Origin: Salipiger mangrovisoli
GTDB lineage: Bacteria; Pseudomonadota; Alphaproteobacteria; Rhodobacterales; Rhodobacteraceae
Reading direction: 5' to 3'
Assembly: GCF_015223355.1 (NCBI RefSeq)
Contig: NZ_JADFFK010000006.1
Coordinates: 124,001-188,000 of the forward strand
Length of the DNA stretch: 64,000 bases
Shown in pieces: positions 57,894 to 64,000 of this stretch. Within the stretch, counting starts at the first letter, position 1; every line of letters starts with the position of its first letter. The translations under genes and the position numbers were made by a program. Below the pieces are notes generated by a model. It did no database searches, was not told the origin of the DNA, and saw nothing but the letters and a program-made list of their open reading frames with translations.

Positions 57894-60323
57894 GTGACGA
57901 GTTATACGTTAAGTGCCTTTGGCACGACCGACTACCGTACGGTGGTCGAGAACGGCGTCGGCGGGGCCTACGTCCGCTCGGACTGGGAGCAGTCCGAACG
58001 GGTGACCATCGTTGTCACCGACGATGACGACTACCTGACCGGCGGCGGCGGCGCTCTCGACGCCAGCGAGCAGACCGCTACGGCCACCGATGCCAGTGGC
58101 GCGCTCATCACCTCGGGCAAGCTCTACATCGGCAGCGCCAACATAGTCACCGCGCCCGATGGCAGCACCATTCATGTCTACGAGATGTGGATCGAGGGCT
58201 ACGGCAGCCCGCTCGGATATGTCACCGACGCGCCGATCACGCCGGGGGTGACCTACACCTACGTCGGCGGCACCTCGGTCCCCGCCGAGGGCGTGGCCTA
58301 CAGCAGTTTCAACAGCCAAGCCTACGAGCGCGACGATCCCAACACGATGACCGGCGGAAGCTTCTCGGAATCGCTCGATGGCGGCTCCGGGGACGACGTC
58401 ATCTCGGGCGGAGGCGGCAACGACACGCTGATCTACGGCGAGGGCAACGACACCGTCTACGGCGGCGACGGCAACGACTACATCGACGACATCAAAGGCG
58501 CGCAATACTACGGTGCGAACCTGATCTACGGCGGTGCCGGCGATGACCTGATCTACGGTGGCTGGGGCAACGACACCCTCTACGGCGACGAGGGCAACGA
58601 CACGATCTACGGCGAGGGCGACGACGACAGCATCGAGGGCGGTGCCGGGAACGACCTGATCTACGCCGGCGACGGCAACGACACGATCTTCGCCGGCGAG
58701 GGCAATGACACCGTCTGGGGAGAAGCCGACAACGACAGCATCGAGGGGGGGCTCGGCGACGACCAACTCTGGGGCGGCATTGGCGACGATGTCCTCAAGG
58801 GCGGCGACGGCGTCGATGTCCTCTACGGTGAAGACGGCAGCGACACGCTTGATGGCGGCGCCGGGAACGACTCGCTCTGGGGCGGGGTCGGGGCGGATTC
58901 GCTTTGGGGCGGTGACGGCGACGACAACATCTCGGGCGATGACGGCAACGACTCGATGAACGGCGGCGAGGGCAATGACACCCTCTGGGCCGGAACCGGC
59001 GACGACACGATGTGGGGCGAGGGGGGCTCGGACCGTTTCTTCATAGGCAATGCCGACGGAAATGACACCATCTACGCTGGCGAGGATGGCGATGATTCCG
59101 ACGTCGACGCGCTCGACTTCTTCTGGGCTTCCGATCCCGTCACGGTCACCTTCGAGGGGTGGGAGTTCGGCAATTACAGCGTCGGTAGCGGGACCTCTAC
59201 GGGTCATTTCTGGAGCATCGAGCAGGTCGTCGGTGGCACCGGCAGCGATACGATCGATGCCGCGACGAGCGACAGTGACCAGCAACTCTACGGTATGTCC
59301 GGTGACGACAGCCTGACCGGCGGCAGTGGCGCCGACAGCCTTGAGGGCGGCAGCGGCGACGACACGCTCGCGGGCGGGGCGGGCGACGACCTTCTGACCG
59401 GCGGCGACGGCAGCGACAGCTATGTCTTCGCGCCGGGCGGTGGCAGCGACACGGTCACCGATTTCGACATGACGCTGGACGGGGCCCGGACCACCGACCA
59501 GCTCAACACCAGCGCGCTGCGCGATTCCGACGGCGAGACCGTCAACACCTGGGACATCTCTGTCTCCGACGATGGGTCGGGCAATGCGGTGCTGACCTTC
59601 CCCACCGGGGAAAGCGTTGTGCTGTTGGGGGTCTCGCCGGCAAGCGTGATGTCGGACGAGACACTGCACGCCATGGGGGTGCCCTGCCTGGTCAGCGGCA
59701 CGCTCCTGGCCACTCCGGGCGGATGGACCCCGGTCGAGGCGCTGTGCGCGGGTGATCTGGTGATGACCGAGACCGGCGCGCAGCCGATCCTCTGGGCCGG
59801 GGCCCGCCACGTCAGCGCCGAGGAGATCGAGGCCGACCCGATGCTCGCCCCCGTGGTGGTCCAGCAAGGTGCCCTTGGCAACCGTTGCGAGCTGCGGCTG
59901 TCGCGGCAGCACTGTATCGCCGTCACCGAGCCGGGGTCCGGTCGGGCGGCGCTGGTGCGGGCCGGGCATCTCGCCGAGCGGCGCGGCACGCGGGTGCGCG
60001 TGGCACGCGGCGCTCGCGGCGTGGGGTACCACCACTTGCTGCTGCCCGCGCACGCCTTGCTCAACGCCGGCGGGGTGCTGGTCGAAAGTCTCTGGCCCGG
60101 CCCCACGGCATTGCGCGCCCTTGGTCGGCGCGCGCAGATCGAACTCGCCGGGGTCATGCCGCATCTGGCGCCCGCGATCTGGGGCACGCAGCCGGTCAGT
60201 GCGCTTTACGGGCCGCCGGCCTTGCCGGTGCTCTCCGGTGCCGACGTGCGCGAAGGCGAGGGGCCGATGCTGCCGCTGCTGACGGGTCCGCACGCGGACG
60301 AGGGGCTACGGATCAAAGCCTGA
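57894..60323 (+). CDS. RTX repeat protein with C-terminal Hint domain
   Basis: 809 residues starting at GTG 57894 (GAGAGG ribosome site 7 bp upstream). A 150-residue N-terminal domain has no recognised family. Two RTX blocks (58371-59037 and 59293-59432) with dense GGxGxDxx repeats bind calcium. A C-terminal Hint_2 domain starts at Cys598 ([20 protein letters not shown]) and includes the LSRQHCIAV motif. Such Hint domains can self-process. The protein is probably exported by a type I system that is not in the window. The Gly/Asp/Asn repeats make the DNA look repetitive. Confidence 0.88.
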   Translation: MTSYTLSAFGTTDYRTVVENGVGGAYVRSDWEQSERVTIVVTDDDDYLTGGGGALDASEQTATATDASGALITSGKLYIGSANIVTAPDGSTIHVYEMWIEGYGSPLGYVTDAPITPGVTYTYVGGTSVPAEGVAYSSFNSQAYERDDPNTMTGGSFSESLDGGSGDDVISGGGGNDTLIYGEGNDTVYGGDGNDYIDDIKGAQYYGANLIYGGAGDDLIYGGWGNDTLYGDEGNDTIYGEGDDDSIEGGAGNDLIYAGDGNDTIFAGEGNDTVWGEADNDSIEGGLGDDQLWGGIGDDVLKGGDGVDVLYGEDGSDTLDGGAGNDSLWGGVGADSLWGGDGDDNISGDDGNDSMNGGEGNDTLWAGTGDDTMWGEGGSDRFFIGNADGNDTIYAGEDGDDSDVDALDFFWASDPVTVTFEGWEFGNYSVGSGTSTGHFWSIEQVVGGTGSDTIDAATSDSDQQLYGMSGDDSLTGGSGADSLEGGSGDDTLAGGAGDDLLTGGDGSDSYVFAPGGGSDTVTDFDMTLDGARTTDQLNTSALRDSDGETVNTWDISVSDDGSGNAVLTFPTGESVVLLGVSPASVMSDETLHAMGVPCLVSGTLLATPGGWTPVEALCAGDLVMTETGAQPILWAGARHVSAEEIEADPMLAPVVVQQGALGNRCELRLSRQHCIAVTEPGSGRAALVRAGHLAERRGTRVRVARGARGVGYHHLLLPAHALLNAGGVLVESLWPGPTALRALGRRAQIELAGVMPHLAPAIWGTQPVSALYGPPALPVLSGADVREGEGPMLPLLTGPHADEGLRIKA

Positions 60324-60393
60324 GGCGAAGCATTCCCTCCGGCGGCGCAGGGCGCTACACCGGGGCGCGCGACCAAAGACAGGACGACCGAAC

Positions 60394-61368
60394 ATGCTGA
60401 CCCTCCCGAACGACCATCCGCCGCGGGGTGCGGCCCTGCACACGCAGCTTACCGACAGCGGGGCGGCGCGCATCGTGCGGCATATCGCCGAGGCGCTGCC
60501 GCCGATTGCCGACCGGCTGGCAGAGGGTCTGCTGACCGGCGATCCGGCAAAGATTGTCGGCGACAATGAGAGCGGCGATGCGCAGAAGGCGCTGGATGTC
60601 GGCGCGCATGAGCACATGCTGCGGGCGCTTTCCGGCTGCAACATCCGCCACGTGCTGTCCGAGGAGGCCGAGGCGGTGGTGACGCTCGACCCCGAGGGCG
60701 AGTTCGATGTGGCGATGGACCCGATCGACGGGTCCGGCTCGATCGGCATCTGCGCGCTGCTCGGGATGCTTTTCGTGGTCTATCCCGCAGGTGACGGCAG
60801 TTTCCGTCGCCCCGGAACCGAGGCCGTCGCGGCGGGATATGCCTGCTTCGGCCATTCGGTGGATTTCGCCTGGTCGCTCGGCGACGGGGTGCATATCGCC
60901 ACGCTCGACCGCCGCGCCGGGGATTTCCGGGTGACCGCCGAAAACATCCGTCTCAAGGCGGCCACCTCGATGATCGCGGTCAATGCCTCGAACGAGCGGC
61001 ACTGGGCACCAGGGCTGCGCGCCTATGCCAGCGACATGCGCGCGGGCAAGGATGGTCCACTTGGCAAGAACTACAACATGCGCTGGCTGGCCGCGGCGGT
61101 GGGCGACCTGCACCGCATCATGTTGAAGGGCGGGGCGTTCCTCTATCCGCAGGACGGGCGCAAGGGCTACGAGCAGGGCCGGCTGCGCTTGGCCTACGAG
61201 GCGATCCCAATCGCGTTCATGGTCGAGCAGGCCGGGGGCCGGGCCACCGACGGACGCCGGCGCATCCTCGAGCTGGTACCGCAAGAACCGCATGGCTTCT
61301 GTCCGCTGATCTTCGGATCGGTCGAGGAAGTGCAGTGCATAGAAGCCTATATCGCCACGCACGGCTGA
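60394..61368 (+). CDS. Fructose-1,6-bisphosphatase-like phosphatase (class I)
   Basis: 324 residues. Metal-binding motifs of class I FBPase are E90-E91 (in HVLSEEAEAV) and D109-x2-D112 in MDPIDGSGSIG, and the C-terminus has EAIPIAFMVEQAGGRATDG. It dephosphorylates fructose-1,6- or sedoheptulose-1,7-bisphosphate in the cytoplasm. It stands alone, 70 bp after the RTX-Hint gene and without Calvin-cycle genes around it. Confidence 0.9.
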   Translation: MLTLPNDHPPRGAALHTQLTDSGAARIVRHIAEALPPIADRLAEGLLTGDPAKIVGDNESGDAQKALDVGAHEHMLRALSGCNIRHVLSEEAEAVVTLDPEGEFDVAMDPIDGSGSIGICALLGMLFVVYPAGDGSFRRPGTEAVAAGYACFGHSVDFAWSLGDGVHIATLDRRAGDFRVTAENIRLKAATSMIAVNASNERHWAPGLRAYASDMRAGKDGPLGKNYNMRWLAAAVGDLHRIMLKGGAFLYPQDGRKGYEQGRLRLAYEAIPIAFMVEQAGGRATDGRRRILELVPQEPHGFCPLIFGSVEEVQCIEAYIATHG

Positions 61369-61582
61369 GGCTGGACGGGTCCTGGCCTGCCACGCCGGCC
61401 GGCCGGGATTGGACCAATGGCATTCCAAGAATGTGTCGCCCGTTCATCGGCGCGATGCGCACCGGCAGGCCGCGGCATGCGTGGCCAAGAACCAACATTG
61501 GCGCGCAATACGCTGTTCGGATCGCTTGAAGAGGGCAGGGCGCCGGTGCAGGGCGCTTGCATCGGCGAGGTGTTTCGACAAG

Positions 61583-62317
61583 ATGGGATGCCAATATTCC
61601 GCTAACGCGAGCGTCCTTGCCTTGACCGATCTTCTGCCAGATGTCCCCGCCCTGCCTCCGGCGTCGGAATCCCCGACCGCAATCGCGCAATGGGTGGCGG
61701 ATGTCCTGCGGGACCGGATTGTCAAAGGGGTCTATCCGCCGGGCTCGCGCTTGGTGGAGCGCCGGATTTCCGCCGAACTCGACCTGTCGCGCACGCCGGT
61801 GCGCGAGGCGCTGAAGCTGCTGCACCAGGACGGGCTGATCGAGATCTCGCGCAACAAGGGCGCGCAGGTCGTGCGGTGCAGCGCAGAGGAAGCGCGGCAG
61901 CTCTTCGAAGTGATCGCCTCGCTCGAAAGCCTCGCGGCGGAACGGCTGGCGCGCACCCTCACTCCCGAGCTGCTCGATGAGATCGAGGAGATGCACGCGC
62001 GCATGATGACCTACTACAAGATCGGCAATCAGACCGACTATTTCGACACCAACAGCGAGATCCACGATTTCGTCGTCGCGGCCTGCGGCAACCCGGTGAT
62101 CCATGATGCGCACAAGCGGCTGATCGCCCGCGCGCGCTACGGCCGGTTCGTGGCGATCCACAACCCGGACCGGCTGGCGCAGTCGGTCGCGGAGCACGAG
62201 GCGCTGATGGAGGCCCTGCGCAGCGGCGACGAGGTCGCGGCGGCCAGGGTGTGGCGCCAGCACCTCCAGCACACCGGCGAGAGTTTTGCCGCGATGCTGG
62301 AGGCGGAAACAGCCTAG
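61583..62317 (+). CDS. GntR-family (FCD-type) transcriptional regulator
   Basis: 244 residues from ATG 61583, chosen because the protein then reads as a GntR regulator; the open frame extends upstream but is poor in coding character. The HTH is LRDRIVKGVYPPGSRLVERR and DLSRTPVREALKLLHQDGLI. The FCD ligand domain follows (HDFVVAACGNPVIHDAHKRL). Stop is 9 bp from the stop of the converging amidohydrolase gene. It likely controls that gene and the divergent binding-protein gene. Confidence 0.86.
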   Translation: MGCQYSANASVLALTDLLPDVPALPPASESPTAIAQWVADVLRDRIVKGVYPPGSRLVERRISAELDLSRTPVREALKLLHQDGLIEISRNKGAQVVRCSAEEARQLFEVIASLESLAAERLARTLTPELLDEIEEMHARMMTYYKIGNQTDYFDTNSEIHDFVVAACGNPVIHDAHKRLIARARYGRFVAIHNPDRLAQSVAEHEALMEALRSGDEVAAARVWRQHLQHTGESFAAMLEAETA

Positions 62318-62326
62318 GACCCGCCC

Positions 62327-63637
62327 TCAGCCCCTGGCACGCCGCCAGAGTCCTTCGCAGACCTGCTGCGCGGTCTGAACCACCTCGGTCATGTCGGCCC
62401 GCGTCGGGCGGCGATGGCGCACCAGCCAGTCACCTTCGACCATCACGTCGGTCACATTGCCCGCATTGGCCGAGTGCACCACGATGCCCGCGCCGTCGAT
62501 CTGCGGGCGCAGGTTCGGCGCATCTGGATCGAGCAGGATGAGATCCGCGGGATCGCCGATGGTCAGCGTGCCGGTTGCCGCATGGCCGCGCAGCGCCGCG
62601 GCACCACCCTGCGTTGCCCAGCCGAAAACCTGCGCCGCGTCAAAGTCGAAGGACATGCCGGCCTTCCAGCGGGCGCTTGCAAGCGCCATGCGCATGGCCT
62701 CGAACATGTCGGCCGACTTCGTGTCGGTGCATAGGGTGATCGTCGCCCCGGCCTCGAGCAGCGCCTTGATCGGCGCCGCCGCGCCGAAGCTGGCGTTGCC
62801 GATGGGTGCATGGGCAACGACCGCCCCCGCCGCGCCGAAACGGGCGATGTCGCTGTCGCTCATGAAGATGCAATGCGCGGCGATGAGATCGGGCGAAAGC
62901 ACGCCCACGTCCTCCAGGAACTCGGTCGGGGTCATGCCCTCGCGGGCGCGCAGCTGGTCCACTTCCATCTGCGACTGGCTGAGGTGCGTGTGGATCTGCT
63001 TGCCGCTGGTCTCGGCAAGATCGCGCATCCGAAGGAACATCTCGCGCGAGCAGCTGTCGGGCGCATGGGGTGCGAGGATCGTGCTGATCCGGCCCTTGCC
63101 GTCCCATGTCTCCTGCAAAGCCAGGGCCGCGCCAAGTGTCGCCTCGCCAAGCGCCTCGTCGCGGGCAAAGCGTCCCTCTGCGAGCGCGGCGCTGTCCATG
63201 TCCATGACCCGGCCGCCGACCATCGCCCGCAGACCCAACTCATGCGCCGCCTGCGCAAGAGCCTCGGGGCAGCGGTAGTAATCGACAATGGTGGTGGCCC
63301 CGGCGCAGAGCATTTCCATGACGCCGAGCCGGGCGAGGGCGAGCGTCTCCTCGTCCGACAGCCAGTGACCCTGCGGCACGCCGGGCGTGTAGGCCGGGGC
63401 AAAACTCACATCCTCGATCATCCCCCGTACGATCATCAGCGGCGAATGGTTGTGGGAGTTCACCAGACCCGGAAGACAGAGCGCCCCGCGCCCGTCGATG
63501 ATCTCGGCTCCGGGCGCAGGGGGCAAAGCCCGTCCGATGTCGGCCACCCTGCCATCGTCGCCGACAATCAGGTCGAGCCCCCTGCGCAAGCCCGAGTCGG
63601 GTGTCAGCAGAGCGATGTTTCTGATATGGGATGCCAT
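62327..63637 (-). CDS. Amidohydrolase (chlorohydrolase/ATZ/TRZ or nucleobase deaminase type)
   Basis: 436 residues from ATG 63637; the open frame goes further upstream but with non-family sequence. H62-x-H64 (LVNSHNHSP), H216/H218 (IHTHLSQ), H255 (AHCIF) and D305 (LCTDTKSAD) are the metal and catalytic residues of this class, whose members deaminate or dechlorinate purines, S-adenosylhomocysteine or triazines. It is divergent from the Tat-exported binding protein and convergent with a GntR regulator; together they look like an uptake-and-degradation unit. Confidence 0.87.
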   Translation of the reverse strand: MASHIRNIALLTPDSGLRRGLDLIVGDDGRVADIGRALPPAPGAEIIDGRGALCLPGLVNSHNHSPLMIVRGMIEDVSFAPAYTPGVPQGHWLSDEETLALARLGVMEMLCAGATTIVDYYRCPEALAQAAHELGLRAMVGGRVMDMDSAALAEGRFARDEALGEATLGAALALQETWDGKGRISTILAPHAPDSCSREMFLRMRDLAETSGKQIHTHLSQSQMEVDQLRAREGMTPTEFLEDVGVLSPDLIAAHCIFMSDSDIARFGAAGAVVAHAPIGNASFGAAAPIKALLEAGATITLCTDTKSADMFEAMRMALASARWKAGMSFDFDAAQVFGWATQGGAAALRGHAATGTLTIGDPADLILLDPDAPNLRPQIDGAGIVVHSANAGNVTDVMVEGDWLVRHRRPTRADMTEVVQTAQQVCEGLWRRARG

Positions 63638-63851
63638 TTTGGTTTTCCTTCGGTGCAAGAGAGGGGCAGAGCGCCGGGATAGGCGCACATTCTTCGGGCA
63701 GAATTGAAAAAGGCGCGGCTTAACGTGGAATTTCTTCGGAACTTGGGCGGGATATCCGCATAAGTCAAATGGCATTCCATTTTGACATCCGGCAGAAGAA
63801 CCGGCCCCACCGCGGCCACCGAGCCGTGCAACCGACAGAGAAGGACACCTC

Positions 63852-64000
63852 ATGACTCGCCTTGCACCCCGCGGCATAACGCGCCGCTCGCTTCTGAAGA
63901 CCTCGGCCTACGCGGCCGCCGGAACGCTCGCCGCGCCCGCCCTGCTGCGGGCGCAATCGTCCGAGCTGGTGATCGGCTGCGCCGGATCGCACACCGCCTG
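63852..64000 (+). CDS. Tat-exported periplasmic binding protein, 5' end only
   Basis: The first 49 codons are seen; the window ends inside the gene. The twin-arginine signal (RRSLLKTSAYAAAGTLAAPA) is followed by the mature start SSELVIGCAGS, which resembles extracellular solute-binding proteins of ABC importers. Ribosome site GAGAAGGA stands 8 bp before the ATG. It is divergent from the amidohydrolase gene. Confidence 0.7.
   Translation, partial: MTRLAPRGITRRSLLKTSAYAAAGTLAAPALLRAQSSELVIGCAGSHTA

Noticed and set aside
58371-59437. Dense short repeats resembling a CRISPR or tandem-repeat array
   Set aside because: The repeats are coding nonapeptides of an RTX protein, vary at each copy, and lack the constant repeat/variable spacer layout of CRISPR.
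59680-60120. Possible intein because of the Hint domain
   Set aside because: The Hint domain is at the C-terminus with only a short tail after it, no extein partner follows, and no homing endonuclease is present; it fits the RTX-associated Hint class.
63638-63877. Extended N-terminus of the second amidohydrolase
   Set aside because: The upstream part reads as Arg/Gly/Ser-rich non-family sequence over the divergent promoter and the start of the binding-protein gene.

Overview
The window is GC-rich, densely packed bacterial DNA. It looks like a marine or soil member of the Rhodobacterales (Alphaproteobacteria). The evidence is the alphaproteobacterial flagellar accessory set (flaF, flbT, motE, a DUF1217 protein, a DUF6468-type protein), the MucR-type zinc-finger regulators, perfect CtrA-type boxes in front of the flagellins, and RTX/Hint proteins typical of this order. 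No rRNA, tRNA, CRISPR array, insertion sequence or phage gene was recognised. The species cannot be named from the sequence.

Layout. 1-1.5 kb: end of a TRAP transporter (DctQ/DctM). 2-8.3 kb: an ArnA-type UDP-glucuronate decarboxylase/UDP-sugar synthase, a large RTX protein with an embedded clan-A-like glycosidase domain, and an outer-membrane porin. 8.4-9.5 kb: apparently decayed coding DNA. 9.5-44.7 kb: a flagellar cluster in several divergent operons: motA-small protein-fliJ; an unknown gene and a TPR/glycosyltransferase; a pseudo-receiver regulator; two MucR-like genes and motB; an RpoH-like sigma factor with fliK-flgD; flgF-flgG-flgA-flgH-fliL-like; flgE-flgK-flgL; an FtcR-like regulator; flgI-flgJ-flgN; two tandem flagellins, flaF, flbT, DUF1217; fliF-fliH-fliN-fliP-fliG; fliL-fliM-DUF6468-motE. 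44.7-49.7 kb: an iron-uptake-like module (ABC exporter, TonB receptor, AraC regulator). 50-57.7 kb: a catabolic/uptake operon (creatininase-family hydrolase, SsuBC/ThiXYZ-like ABC importer, CodA-like deaminase, FAD oxidase, NAD(P)H:quinone-type oxidoreductase, RutR-like TetR regulator, RidA-family protein). 57.9-64 kb: an RTX-Hint protein, a fructose-bisphosphatase-like enzyme, a GntR regulator, a second amidohydrolase, and the start of a Tat-exported binding protein.

How it works together. The flagellar block encodes most of the rod, hook, rings, switch, stator and filament. It lacks flgB, flgC, fliE, fliI, fliQ, fliR, flhA, flhB and all chemotaxis genes, so these must lie elsewhere. Regulation looks layered. 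CtrA-type boxes (TTAA-N7-TTAA) sit about 95 bp upstream of both flagellin starts. TTAACC half-sites precede the sigma factor, the mucR-like gene, flgE and fliL. A separate CAAGAA(T/C) motif, sometimes as perfect inverted repeats, recurs in the promoter regions of most flagellar operons. Four local regulators could act on these sites: two winged-helix proteins without a phosphoacceptor Asp, and two MucR-like proteins. A divergent RpoH-like sigma factor is also encoded in the cluster. The two flagellin transcription units are near-copies including 5'-leader hairpin and terminator, and flbT, whose Caulobacter homologue acts on flagellin mRNA leaders, lies just downstream.

The best candidates for undescribed biology are the CAAGAA regulon, the flagellar RpoH-like sigma factor, the TPR-glycosyltransferase as a possible flagellin modifier, the RTX-glycosidase beside a UDP-sugar synthase, and the N-heterocycle-type catabolic operon.
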